Source: Acidobacteriota bacterium (GTDB lineage: Bacteria > Acidobacteriota > Terriglobia > Bryobacterales > Bryobacteraceae). From it: DNA of 55,956 nucleotides. Location: NCBI GenBank assembly GCA_018268835.1, contig JAFDVU010000022.1, forward strand, positions 1 to 55,956, given 5' to 3'. Positions 1-8,890 of this stretch are shown here, in pieces; position 1 is the stretch's first letter; each line of letters starts with the position of its first letter. A model generated the notes under the pieces. It ran no database searches, had not been told where the DNA came from, and worked only from the letters and a program-made list of their open reading frames with translations. The translations under genes and the position numbers were made by a program.

Positions 1-209
1 GTGAGTTGCATGACCTCGCCCATAAGCACGGCGTCGGACCGAAGCAGATCTACAATTTGTGATAGCGGCGCTGAGGGGTCACCGACGAGCCGCATGAGTT
101 TCAGTGCCACAGGGTGGAAAGGCGGGACGTCTTTCAGAAGCCTGTAACGCACGCCACTGACTGTCTGCAGGGGGCCCCCAACCGCCGCGACCTGGTTTCG
201 GCCGGTCAT
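1..209 (-). CDS. HDOD domain protein, N-terminal part (cut by window edge)
   Basis: An open frame starts at ATG 209 and runs off the left edge, giving 69 residues. After about 28 residues it reads PPFHPVALKLMRLVGDPSAP then a segment ending in LRSDAVLMGEVMQL. This is the opening of an HDOD domain: the conserved P..P....KL segment, then the helix with SDxxLxxxxL. The HDOD protein at 13908-14741 in this window shows the same pattern. HDOD proteins are non-catalytic relatives of HD phosphohydrolases that act in signalling scaffolds. The start lies 4 bases after the stop of the upstream hybrid kinase, so it is the next gene of the operon. What follows the first 69 residues is unknown. Confidence 0.72.
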   Translation of the reverse strand, partial: MTGRNQVAAVGGPLQTVSGVRYRLLKDVPPFHPVALKLMRLVGDPSAPLSQIVDLLRSDAVLMGEVMQL

Positions 210-213
210 GGTT

Positions 214-2358
214 TCACCGGGTTCCCGCAGCCGCCAACCGCTGCGGCACCACCACCGCAGCTATTCTGGCGAACAGCTCTTTTGCGTCGATCGGCTTGGA
301 TATGTACTCGTCCATCCCGGCTTCGAGGCAGCGTTCGCGGTCTCCCTTCATCGCGTGCGCCGTAACGGCAATGACGGGCACGTGTCGTCGCGTCGTCAAC
401 TCGTGCTGCCTCAGCCTGCCGGTCACTTCCAGGCCGTCCATTTCCGGCATCTGAATATCAATCAGAGCTACGTCGAAGACCTGGTGTTCCAGAGCCGCTA
501 GCGCCTCAGATCCGGTTGCGGCAGCCGTTACCGTGTGTCCGCGGTGTCGGAGCAGGGTTGAGATCAGCGTCTGACTTTCTCTGTTGTCCTCCGCGACCAG
601 GATGCTTAGAGGGGGGGCGTCATCCTCACCCCAAGCGCGTTCCGCTCCGAGAGAGTTGCCGGACGCGGCACTGCGCAGGACCACCGTAAAGTGGAAGGTA
701 CTGCCCCGGCCTTCTTCGCTCTCCACCCAGATCTTCCCTCCCATCTTTTCCACGAGTTGCGCGCAGATCGCGAGACCGAGTCCGGTTCCGCCGTACTTGC
801 GGGTCGTCGAACCTTCTCCTTGCCGGAAGGGCTCAAAAATATCGGCCCGTCTGTCCGCGGGTATCCCAATGCCGGTGTCCTGTACGCTGAGTTCCACGCG
901 ACACTCTGGTCTCCGGCTGGGCTGCGTGCGGGCCGATACCCGAATCGAGCCGCTCGGTGTGAACTTGACGGCGTTGCCGATCAGGTTCAGGATCACCTGC
1001 CGCAGGCGGTGCGGATCCCCGATCACCATGTCGCCCTCCCCGGTAGCGACGCTGCACGACAGCTCCAGTCCCTTCTGCTGCGCCGTCGCCTCCAGCGCTC
1101 TGCAGGCATCTTCCACGCAACCGCGCAGGGAGAAGGAAGTCTGCTCCAGTTCGACCCTCCCGGCTTCGATCTTGGAGAAGTCGAGAATGTCGCCGATGAT
1201 CGTCAACAGCGAAGTCGTACAACTCTCGACCGTTTCCAGATAATCCCGTTGTTCCGCGGTCAACTCGGTGCCCAGTGTGAGTTGAGTGAAACCCAGGATG
1301 CCGTTAATCGGAGTGCGAATCTCGTGGCTCATGTTCGCCAAAAACTCGCCTTTGGCCTTGGATGCGGCCTCCGCGGCCTTCTGCGCCCGCAGGATCTCTT
1401 CTTCCGCCCGCTTGCGGGCAGTGATATCCAGGAGGAAACCAAGGTTGTGAAGCGAATCGCCGATCACGACCTTGCGCGCCCACACCAGCGCCACACGCTC
1501 CCCCTCTTCAGGATGCACATAAGCGATTTCTTGTCCGTTGATGGAACCGGCCGTCGCGAGGTTCCTGAGCAGGGCCTGAAAGCTCTCCGCATCGATGATT
1601 CCGGCGCGAGTGCAATCGCCTCCCAGGATCTGCGCTTTCCGGACCCCGTGCTGCTGCTCGAAAGCCGGGTTGACATCCACATACCGTCCCTGCGGGTCCA
1701 TCAACGTGATGCCGACCGGGCTGGCCTGGAAGATCACCCGAAATGCCTCTTCTGCTTTGGCCCGCTCGTCAACCTCCCGTCTGAGTTGTTGATTGGCGGT
1801 CTGCAACTCGACCGTTCGCGCCGCTACCATACGCTCCAGATCCGACATCTTCGCCTCGGCACGACGGTTTAGGAGCCACTTCCTCGTCATCGCGTTGGCT
1901 AACTGAATGGCCTCGATGTTGTCGAAGGGCTTCTTCAGGATCAGGAGGCTATCGGAGTTCCCCAGGCGATTGCGGATGCCGGACCATGAGTAGTCCGAAA
2001 ATGCCGTGCAGATCACGGTCTGCAGGGTGGGGTCCACTTCTCGAATGCGGGAGATAGTCTCCACTCCATCCCACCCCGGAGGCATTCGAATGTCGACAAA
2101 CGCCAGCGAGTACGGTCGACCCTCCGCGATCGCAGCCTTGACCTTCGCCAGCCCCTCCTCACCTTGGTACGCGGAGTCCAAGACAAAATCCATCCGTCCG
2201 GTCTCCTGTGTGCCAAACAGGATTGCCTCGTCCTGCTTTAGTGCCTCCGTGCACTCTGCGTCGCCAGCGAGGGCCTTACGGAAATCATCGTGTATCACCG
2301 GGTTGTCATCGATGATCAGGATCCGGTGTCGGACCTCGATCTCATCGCTTGTATTCAT
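214..2358 (-). CDS. Hybrid sensor histidine kinase, REC-PAS-HisKA-HATPase-REC
   Basis: A 714-residue cytoplasmic kinase with no membrane segment. Domains in order: an N-terminal receiver (acidic pair D17/D18, likely phospho-acceptor D89 in FVDIRMP, and a KKP lysine near 143), a coiled segment at about 165-205, a PAS domain at about 205-315, HisKA with H345 in NMSHEIRTP, HATPase with DTGIGIP and GGTGLGLAI, and a C-terminal receiver from about 584 with D634 in IDIQMP. The open frame extends 89 codons further upstream but that part is unlike protein. ATG 2358 is preceded by CGGAGC at a good distance. The N-terminal receiver is closely related to that of the kinase at 3774-5618, including an insertion of roughly 30 residues before the second strand, so the two are paralogues. 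It probably receives phosphate from another kinase and passes it through its own His and C-terminal Asp. Confidence 0.93.
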   Translation of the reverse strand: MNTSDEIEVRHRILIIDDNPVIHDDFRKALAGDAECTEALKQDEAILFGTQETGRMDFVLDSAYQGEEGLAKVKAAIAEGRPYSLAFVDIRMPPGWDGVETISRIREVDPTLQTVICTAFSDYSWSGIRNRLGNSDSLLILKKPFDNIEAIQLANAMTRKWLLNRRAEAKMSDLERMVAARTVELQTANQQLRREVDERAKAEEAFRVIFQASPVGITLMDPQGRYVDVNPAFEQQHGVRKAQILGGDCTRAGIIDAESFQALLRNLATAGSINGQEIAYVHPEEGERVALVWARKVVIGDSLHNLGFLLDITARKRAEEEILRAQKAAEAASKAKGEFLANMSHEIRTPINGILGFTQLTLGTELTAEQRDYLETVESCTTSLLTIIGDILDFSKIEAGRVELEQTSFSLRGCVEDACRALEATAQQKGLELSCSVATGEGDMVIGDPHRLRQVILNLIGNAVKFTPSGSIRVSARTQPSRRPECRVELSVQDTGIGIPADRRADIFEPFRQGEGSTTRKYGGTGLGLAICAQLVEKMGGKIWVESEEGRGSTFHFTVVLRSAASGNSLGAERAWGEDDAPPLSILVAEDNRESQTLISTLLRHRGHTVTAAATGSEALAALEHQVFDVALIDIQMPEMDGLEVTGRLRQHELTTRRHVPVIAVTAHAMKGDRERCLEAGMDEYISKPIDAKELFARIAAVVVPQRLAAAGTR

Positions 2359-2467
2359 GCTGGGCTCCGGTCGCGATCCCCGGGCCGCACCGTTCGCCCG
2401 GCAAATCGTCGCACTCCAAATTGAATATCGGCACGAGAGCTGTTCTTCTCCTGGAAATCTCGCATCG

Positions 2468-3757
2468 TCACTCCATCGAGCACTGGTTCTCACATCCAAC
2501 TGACGGCTCCATGCCCCAACTATTGAAACATCCAGCACGTTCGGCAAGACGGCGGGCGTGGCGCACCTCGCACAGCTCCGCCGGATCCTGCAGCGTTCTG
2601 CCGGTATGAGTCTCTTCAGGCGCAAGCACCTGGACCGGTTCCACGATGCCGATGTCGGCGGCGAAAACGCGCAAGCGCTCGAGGAGCGGGAACGTTACGT
2701 GCTCTCCCCGGGTCGCCAGTTGCATGTCGTTGCATGCTCGCACCTCCTGGTCGAGGACCATGGACGTGTCGAGCTGCGCCACCGGCAGGGTCAACAGCCT
2801 CCAGTGCGCGGTTGGATCGCCGGAATCCTCGAGTGCCCGGAGAAGGTCCGGGTTGTATTCGCCCTCCGCCGCGCTCATGGCCGCGAGGGCACCGTTGAAC
2901 GTCGCACCCTCGGCCGTCAGGAGATCGAGATCAACGGCGATGTGCAGGATCTGTCCTCCCAGATCCACGAGTTTCGCAGAGACATCGGCGCTTTCGACGT
3001 CGTACTGTCGAAAGGGCTTATTCTGCAACGAGACGATCTGGGCTGTGGTCTCCAGGCGCTGGACTTTCTTCAGGAGAGCTGCCGCCACGGACGGATGGTG
3101 CTCGAACAGGTGCGGGACATTGGCGCGTTGTTCCGGTGCCGAACACCTGCGCTCACCGCCCGGGCAGGGCAGCGCGATGCGTCCGATCTGCGAGAGGATG
3201 CCCGCGGCTTCCAACTGCCACAGGTCGCGAAATCCTACTGCGGCAGCCATAAGCCGAACATATCGACAGATGCGGAACGATGAGTTGAATAGGTCCGGAG
3301 CCGTAACTCCAAGAACCTCCATGAGCAGTCGAATCGACCCCATGAGAGTCTCTCGAAGCAGATTCTGTTCGCCGGTAATCAGACGATGCTGCTCCAGGGC
3401 CGCCTCGATTGCCTGCGCCAGGACCGTCGCGGGGCATGGTTTGGTCAGAAAGCGGAAAACGCTGCCCTCGTTGACCGCCGCGATGGCCGCCCTCAGGTCG
3501 GCCTGGCCGGTAAGCATGATTCGGACGGTATCGGGATACAGGTTTTTCGCCTGGGTCATGAACTGGATCCCGTCCAGCACCGGCATCTTCAGATCGGAGA
3601 CAACAACCGCGAAAGGACCGCGCTCCGCCAGAGCGCGCAGTCCGAGTTCGGCGCCGACCGCGACATCGACTGCGAAATCCGTGCTGAGGGCTCGGTGCAG
3701 AGCCAGCAGGATGCGTGGCTCGTCGTCAATCAAGAGGACTTTTTCCGTCGGGTTCAT
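2468..3757 (-). CDS. Response regulator with degenerate HD-GYP output domain
   Basis: A protein of 429 residues. The N-terminal receiver (about 5-120) has D11/D12, phospho-acceptor D55 in VVSDLKMP, T83 in MLTGQ and K106 in LTKPC, so it should be phosphorylatable. The rest resembles an RpfG-type HD-GYP module but the catalytic motifs are gone. The usual LHDIGK appears as LSQIGR at 188-193, so both the His and Asp of HD are replaced. The HHE position reads LQN near 244-246, and no GYP is visible. HD-GYP proteins hydrolyse cyclic di-GMP; this one probably binds a partner or ligand instead, which is inference. ATG 3757 follows GTGGAGT. The gene is 16 bases after the upstream kinase and 109 bases before the next gene, within the same operon. 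Confidence 0.85.
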   Translation of the reverse strand: MNPTEKVLLIDDEPRILLALHRALSTDFAVDVAVGAELGLRALAERGPFAVVVSDLKMPVLDGIQFMTQAKNLYPDTVRIMLTGQADLRAAIAAVNEGSVFRFLTKPCPATVLAQAIEAALEQHRLITGEQNLLRETLMGSIRLLMEVLGVTAPDLFNSSFRICRYVRLMAAAVGFRDLWQLEAAGILSQIGRIALPCPGGERRCSAPEQRANVPHLFEHHPSVAAALLKKVQRLETTAQIVSLQNKPFRQYDVESADVSAKLVDLGGQILHIAVDLDLLTAEGATFNGALAAMSAAEGEYNPDLLRALEDSGDPTAHWRLLTLPVAQLDTSMVLDQEVRACNDMQLATRGEHVTFPLLERLRVFAADIGIVEPVQVLAPEETHTGRTLQDPAELCEVRHARRLAERAGCFNSWGMEPSVGCENQCSME

Positions 3758-3773
3758 ATCGACTCCACTTGGT

Positions 3774-5618
3774 CTAACTGGTCCCTCCAACCCTAGCGGC
3801 CTCACTCACGCGAGTCTCCCGGGCAACAGTCACCCCAAGACCCACGGCGGCATTCCCCCCGAAGACTCCTCCTCTGCCTCCGGGCTGAGAGACGGGCAGC
3901 CTGACCACGAATGTGGTCCCTTGCCCCATCGCCGTCTCGAAATCAATGGTTCCGCGGTGTCGTTGCACCACAATCGTATGGGCTATGGCCAACCCTTGCC
4001 CGTTCCCTCGACCAACATCCTTGGTCGTAAAGAAGGGATCGAAGATCCTGCCGTGCAATGCGAGTGGAATTCCCGTTCCGGAATCCCGCACCCGCACTTC
4101 CGCCCAGGTTCCCTGAAGGCTGGAGGAAATGACTATCGTCCCGTTGGGGTGCTCCTGTCCGGGATGCGCCTCGACGATCGCATCGGCGGCGTTCATCAAC
4201 AGATTGAGGAAAACCTGACCGAGCTCTCCCGCGGCCCCCACGATTCCAGGCAAGCCCGGATCCAGATCGAGTTGGACCTGAGCCACGTGTTTCCAGCGGT
4301 TTCGCGACATCACAACGGCCGACTCGATCAGCCGGTTCAGATCGACGGGGGACATGTCGGCGACGCCGGGATGAGCGAATTCGTTCACCGCGCGGACGAT
4401 TGCCGCGACATGTTCCACGCCCTCGGCGGCCTCCCGGATCGCACTTCGCGCCTGCGTGCGGAAGTGGTCGAACTGCGTGGTATTACGGACCCTCCTGAGT
4501 TCGGCTGCCATGTCCGGACCGGATCCCAGCCCGTCCTCAGACTCCGCCAGTCGCTGCACCACGCTGACCATTTCATCGAGAGCGCAGTGCGCCCTCTCGA
4601 GAAACGCGAGATTGTCCCCGATGTACTGGATGGGTGTGTTGATCTCGTGTGCGATGCCGGAGGCCAGGCGGCCGATGGACTCCAACTTCCGGGTCTGCGC
4701 CTCGTTCTTCTCAGCCCGCCTCCGTTCGGTGACATCCCGGATCACGGCCGTGCGGACGGCTTCCCCGCCGAATTCCAGGAGGCCGGAAAAGGAAACTTCA
4801 AGAACCAGATCCCGCCCCTTGCGATGCCTTCCGCCGAGTTCCAATGTCCGGGAGCGGGCGGCGTGGACCCGATCGATACTCTCGGTCCGTTCTTCATACT
4901 CGGGCACAAGTTCACGGAAAGGGCGCCCGATCAGGTCCGTCTCGCGCCATCCAAAGATCCTCCCCGCGGCGCTGTTTGCGAACTCAATCCGGCCCCCGCT
5001 GCTCACCGTCACGATCCCGTCCGACGCGTTCTCCGCGATCATCCGGTACAACTCGTTGGCTGCCATGGCCTCGGCGGTGCGCTGGGCCACGATCCGGTCC
5101 AGGTCGGCCATCCGGGCAGCGACCTGGCAGCTGGCGAGCCACTTCTGACACATGGCGTGGGCCAACTGAATCACTTCAATGTTGTCAAAAGGTTTTTTGA
5201 GGATCAGCCAGTAGTCCGACCGGCCGAGCCGGCTCTCGATCGCGCTCCACGGATAGTCCGAATACGCCGTGCATATCACCGTCTGGAGGTTGGGATCGAC
5301 CGAACGCAACCGGGTGATGGTTTCGACGCCGTCCCAGCCGGGAGGCATGCGCACATCCACGAACGCCATCGCGTACGGGCGGCCTTCTGCAATGGCCTGG
5401 GTGACCTTCTGCAGGCCCTCCTCGCCCTGGTATGCAGAATCGATCTCGAACTGCATGGCTGGAGCGGTTGCAGCGCCAAACAAAACGATCTCATCGGCGT
5501 CGAGATCCTGACAGGATCCTTCCGCGGAGAGAACCTTGCGCAGGTCATCGTGGATCGCCGGGTAGTCATCGATGACCAGGATGCGGTTGTTCGCGAGCTC
5601 TGACCAGGCAGGTTTCAC
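3774..5618 (-). CDS. Sensor histidine kinase with N-terminal receiver, REC-PAS-HisKA-HATPase
   Basis: A 614-residue soluble kinase. The receiver at about 10-165 has D17/D18 and D88 in FVDVRMP, a linker leads to a PAS domain (about 190-300), then HisKA with H324 in GIAHEINTP and a HATPase with NLLMNAADA, DSGTGIP and GQGLAIAHT. The C-terminal 40 residues are Gly/Ala/Val-rich and unstructured. There is no second receiver, unlike its paralogue at 214-2358. The start is GTG at 5618, overlapping the stop of the upstream kinase by 4 bases (GTGA) with AGGAG seven bases before it, which indicates translational coupling. The family reaction is ATP-dependent autophosphorylation of the His. The front receiver suggests it is switched on by phosphotransfer from the membrane kinase encoded just upstream. 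Confidence 0.93.
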   Translation of the reverse strand: MKPAWSELANNRILVIDDYPAIHDDLRKVLSAEGSCQDLDADEIVLFGAATAPAMQFEIDSAYQGEEGLQKVTQAIAEGRPYAMAFVDVRMPPGWDGVETITRLRSVDPNLQTVICTAYSDYPWSAIESRLGRSDYWLILKKPFDNIEVIQLAHAMCQKWLASCQVAARMADLDRIVAQRTAEAMAANELYRMIAENASDGIVTVSSGGRIEFANSAAGRIFGWRETDLIGRPFRELVPEYEERTESIDRVHAARSRTLELGGRHRKGRDLVLEVSFSGLLEFGGEAVRTAVIRDVTERRRAEKNEAQTRKLESIGRLASGIAHEINTPIQYIGDNLAFLERAHCALDEMVSVVQRLAESEDGLGSGPDMAAELRRVRNTTQFDHFRTQARSAIREAAEGVEHVAAIVRAVNEFAHPGVADMSPVDLNRLIESAVVMSRNRWKHVAQVQLDLDPGLPGIVGAAGELGQVFLNLLMNAADAIVEAHPGQEHPNGTIVISSSLQGTWAEVRVRDSGTGIPLALHGRIFDPFFTTKDVGRGNGQGLAIAHTIVVQRHRGTIDFETAMGQGTTFVVRLPVSQPGGRGGVFGGNAAVGLGVTVARETRVSEAARVGGTS

Positions 5619-7840
5619 GCCACGCTCCTCTCATCCCGGCGGTGCAGGGGGAGATCCAGTGTAAATGTGGCTCCACGCCCCTGCCCGTCGCTGGCAGCGG
5701 ACAACGATCCGCCCATCTTTCGGGCATCGAGTGCGGAGGTGTGCAGTCCGAAGCCGTGCCCGCTCGGCTTGGTGGTAAACCCGTGAGAGAAGATGCGCGT
5801 CAGGTTTTGAGGTTCGATGCCGACGCCCGTGTCGATGACTTCGACCCGGACATGCGAATCGGCATGGCGGCGGATGCGAATGCGGATCAGCCGCTGAGCG
5901 GAATCCGCCTGCTTGATCGCCTCTTTGGCGTTGCGAATCAGATTGAGGAGAATCTGCAGAACGGCGTGTTTTTCGGCTGCGAGCTCGGGTACCGCTTCGT
6001 AGTCCCGCTCGATGCTGATATGGTGCCGCTCAAAGCCGGTCTGCAGAATCCGGCAGGCGTCGTCAACCAGTTCGGGAAGATTCACGTCCTCCACCATACC
6101 CGAGACCTTCGCGTAGTTTTGCTGTGTCGACACGATCCCCTTGATGTGTTCGACATGCTTGCGAAGTTGTTCGAGTTCCTGCAGGAGTGTCTGGCGCTCA
6201 TCCTGGAAATGCGTCCCAAGCTTGACCAGGTAGGGCAGCACCCGCTGCCCCTTCGGATCGCGGCGAATGAAGTCAGAGATCTCGTCCTGGTGCTGCTGCA
6301 AGAGGGCGGTCGCCGAGGCCAGATTGTCCGCGCGGAGTTCGCGGACTTTGTCCGAGACAACGGTCGTGGATACATTCACGCTGTTGAGCACATTGCCGAC
6401 ATTGTGCAGCACGCTGGTGGCAATCTCGGCCATGCCGGAAAGGCGCGAAAGGCGGATAAGGTTTTGTTGTGCTTCGGCCAGCTCCCTATGCGCGCGGTCT
6501 TTGGCGAACACCTCTTCCTGCAACTCCCTGGTCCGCTCCACCACCCGGGCCTCCAGGGTTTCCTTCGCCTCCTGCAGCGCCTCCAGCGCCTGTTGACGTG
6601 TGATCGACGCGCCGATCATTCCTGCGACCGCCCGGAAGCAGTCCTGTTCGGCGGTGCTCCATTCGCGCCGGCACGTGCAATCATCGACGCCCAGGAACCC
6701 GATACGCGCGTCCCGCACGATAATCGGCACCGTGAGGTATGCCTGCACGGTTGAGGCACCTTCCTGCGCGTGCAGTTGGACCAGGTGCGGCTTGTGATCG
6801 TGGTTGGACAATCCCGAGTGCGCCCCTTCTGCGCAGGTGCTTTCCGCACTCCCCGACCACCGGCAGTGTCGCAGCGTGGAGACGGTGTTGTCAGAGCGCG
6901 CCAATCCGGATGCGTCCCACTCATGGCGGATGTGACAGTTGCATCCTGCCCGTGGAGCGGCTGCGGCCTCGCACATCCACACGTGGCTGGCTCTGGTGGC
7001 CGTGCCGATTCGCCGGAGCACATCGACTACGACCGCGCGCATTTCGTGCGCGGCGAGGAATTCCTGCGCAGCGAACCGCACACTCTCCAGAATCTCGTTT
7101 CGCTGGAGGATGGATGCGGTCATGGAATTGAACGAGTTGGCCAATCCTTCGATTTCGTTCCCAGTGTGGATCTCCGCGCGAGCCGACAGGTTTCCCTGCG
7201 CCACCTGGTGGACGGCCGCCTGCAGGCTGAGGATCGGCCGCACCTGGCGCCGGGCATATGTCACGGAGACCAGCAGGCTGAGGATCACGCACAGGATCGC
7301 GGTTCCGCCCGTTCTCCAATAGATCCGTCTCACGCTCTGGTCGTAGGACGTGAGAGATAGGCCAACGTTGATCCAACCCCAACGAATAGCCGAGTAGTCA
7401 AAGGGCTTGGCAAAGTGAAAAACCCGGCGCCTGATGTCCGGGACGGTAGTGATGGCGCCCCAAGTCGCACCGGACGCCGGTCTCCAGAAGGTACCCAGAT
7501 GGTCCGTTCGCCAGCCTGTTCGCTGAACGAGCACCGAGAATCCGTCGTTCTTGGTGACTACCAGGTAGTCGATCGCCTCGTCGCCCGCCAGCACCTGGTT
7601 GCACTGGTCCACGACACTGCTGTAGTCCTCCGACACCGCGGCGCCGGCGGTCACGTCCTGGAGGGACGACGCGACACCGCGCGCCTTCGAAAACAGAGCA
7701 TCCTGAAGGTCTTTCTTCTGCTCCGGAATGATGCCCGCTACGAAGATGCTGAGTGTCAATAAAGCGACTAGCCAGCAGACCAACGAAACCTGGAGGGCCA
7801 GGCTGTTTCTCCACGCGATGGGTGTCAGGCTGAGCCTCAT
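5615..7840 (-). CDS. Membrane sensor histidine kinase, HAMP-GAF-HisKA-HATPase
   Basis: A 741-residue inner-membrane kinase. Transmembrane segments lie at about 13-36 and 178-196 and enclose a periplasmic domain of about 140 residues. HAMP follows at about 196-250, then a GAF-like domain at about 265-420 carrying an unusual number of Cys and His residues (CEAAA, GCNCH, RHCRW, DDCTC), then a coiled coil. The phospho-acceptor is H479 in VLHNVGNVLNS, an HNxxN-type box, followed by a HATPase with NLIRNAKEA, DTGVGI and GHGFGLH. ATG 7840 has a near-perfect GAGGAGGG ribosome-binding site. It is the only membrane kinase of the operon and sits directly after three periplasmic binding proteins, so its periplasmic loop is the natural partner for them; this is inference from order. 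The Cys/His-rich GAF region could bind a metal or sense redox state, which is not proven. Confidence 0.92.
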   Translation of the reverse strand: MRLSLTPIAWRNSLALQVSLVCWLVALLTLSIFVAGIIPEQKKDLQDALFSKARGVASSLQDVTAGAAVSEDYSSVVDQCNQVLAGDEAIDYLVVTKNDGFSVLVQRTGWRTDHLGTFWRPASGATWGAITTVPDIRRRVFHFAKPFDYSAIRWGWINVGLSLTSYDQSVRRIYWRTGGTAILCVILSLLVSVTYARRQVRPILSLQAAVHQVAQGNLSARAEIHTGNEIEGLANSFNSMTASILQRNEILESVRFAAQEFLAAHEMRAVVVDVLRRIGTATRASHVWMCEAAAAPRAGCNCHIRHEWDASGLARSDNTVSTLRHCRWSGSAESTCAEGAHSGLSNHDHKPHLVQLHAQEGASTVQAYLTVPIIVRDARIGFLGVDDCTCRREWSTAEQDCFRAVAGMIGASITRQQALEALQEAKETLEARVVERTRELQEEVFAKDRAHRELAEAQQNLIRLSRLSGMAEIATSVLHNVGNVLNSVNVSTTVVSDKVRELRADNLASATALLQQHQDEISDFIRRDPKGQRVLPYLVKLGTHFQDERQTLLQELEQLRKHVEHIKGIVSTQQNYAKVSGMVEDVNLPELVDDACRILQTGFERHHISIERDYEAVPELAAEKHAVLQILLNLIRNAKEAIKQADSAQRLIRIRIRRHADSHVRVEVIDTGVGIEPQNLTRIFSHGFTTKPSGHGFGLHTSALDARKMGGSLSAASDGQGRGATFTLDLPLHRRDERSVA

Positions 7841-7916
7841 TGCGTCCCTCCTCTTCGGACGCGCATCCTCACCCGCGCAGCACGCCCTCTGACGCGCTCA
7901 GGCTGACCGCGTTTGA

Positions 7917-8885
7917 TCACTGCCTCCATGAATCTGCCTCCTGGGCGGGCGAAGCCGTTCCAGACCGAATCTGATCCAACCGGAGGTATTTCGTCCACAG
8001 TTCGCGTACCGGGTTCAGATCGCTATCGGTGATCGGCATGGAGTGGTTCCCTTTGAACAGCATGAGGATCTGCCTGCCCACCGGGTCCAGATCCAGGTCG
8101 TAGAGGGAGCGAATCAGATCCGCCTGGAACTCTTTGAACACATCATGAACGGCAACGACCCCTTCCACCAGGAACGGCGAAGAAGCGATCGCGCGGAGCG
8201 CAGCCCCAAGTTGCGGGTTCAACTCCACCATCAACTCAAAACTGGCGTTGTCAACCAGGCACGCATCCGCCTTTTTGAAGAAGACCGGGAGACAGGCGGA
8301 AGACGGTTTGGCGACACCGGTGATGGAGCCAAAGAACGTCTGGCGGTTCAGATGATGCTGGTCAAGCAGCACATCCAACCACATCGGACCCAGCCTGGCG
8401 TCGGTGCGGGCGTAGCTGTTGATATTGACACCTTTGAGATCTTCCAACTTCGTCCAGCCCGTATCACGACGCACAACCAGAAGGAAGTTGTGAGCGGGAC
8501 GCCCTTGTTCGGTCGAAATCGTCACCACTGGCTTCAGCCGTCGGAGGGGAGCCAACTTCAAATACTCGATGCTGTCGACCAGGACGATGCTGACCGACGC
8601 GTCGGCGACCCGCCGGCGGATCTCCTCGAAGTTATTGCTGATCTCGATATGTGGATCGACCCGGAAGCCGCGCCGCCGGCCGATTTCCACCAGCCACACG
8701 TTCGCCGCCGCGACCACGTCGGTGGGATTCGCGGTATGGAACAGGCTGCTGCTGCAGATGACGTCCAGGCGCGCGTCTTTGAGCGTCTGCGCCGGTGCCG
8801 GCGCGGGCCAGAGCGCTGCGAGGATGGCCCAGACGCCCGCCGCGGGCCAGATCCTATACACGAGCGAGACTGCTTGCGTACCCAT
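7917..8885 (-). CDS. PhnD-like periplasmic substrate-binding protein (third of three)
   Basis: A protein of 322 residues with an N-terminal export signal (hydrophobic stretch ending APAPAQT). The body matches the phosphonate/phosphate ABC-transporter binding protein fold. Marker segments are the early YLKLAPLRRL strand, SIEY, DACLVDNASFELMVELNPQL and the SSPFLVEGVVAVHD strand. It is the most diverged of the tandem trio: the RRGF of its two sisters is DNASF here. An upstream ATG at 8894 overlaps the previous stop, but AAGGAG abuts that ATG directly. The third Met codon, 8885, has correct spacing and is chosen. No permease or ATPase is encoded nearby, so a sensory role with the following membrane kinase is more likely than transport. 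Confidence 0.85.
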   Translation of the reverse strand: MGTQAVSLVYRIWPAAGVWAILAALWPAPAPAQTLKDARLDVICSSSLFHTANPTDVVAAANVWLVEIGRRRGFRVDPHIEISNNFEEIRRRVADASVSIVLVDSIEYLKLAPLRRLKPVVTISTEQGRPAHNFLLVVRRDTGWTKLEDLKGVNINSYARTDARLGPMWLDVLLDQHHLNRQTFFGSITGVAKPSSACLPVFFKKADACLVDNASFELMVELNPQLGAALRAIASSPFLVEGVVAVHDVFKEFQADLIRSLYDLDLDPVGRQILMLFKGNHSMPITDSDLNPVRELWTKYLRLDQIRSGTASPAQEADSWRQ

Positions 8886-8890
8886 CCGCA

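Noticed and set aside
691..1872. A 393-codon plus-strand frame
   Set aside because: Antisense to the hybrid kinase at 214-2358, no protein-like pattern.
2646..5603. A 985-codon open frame on the plus strand
   Set aside because: It is antisense to two kinase genes and the response regulator; the product is Arg/Ser-rich with no motifs, a by-product of high GC.
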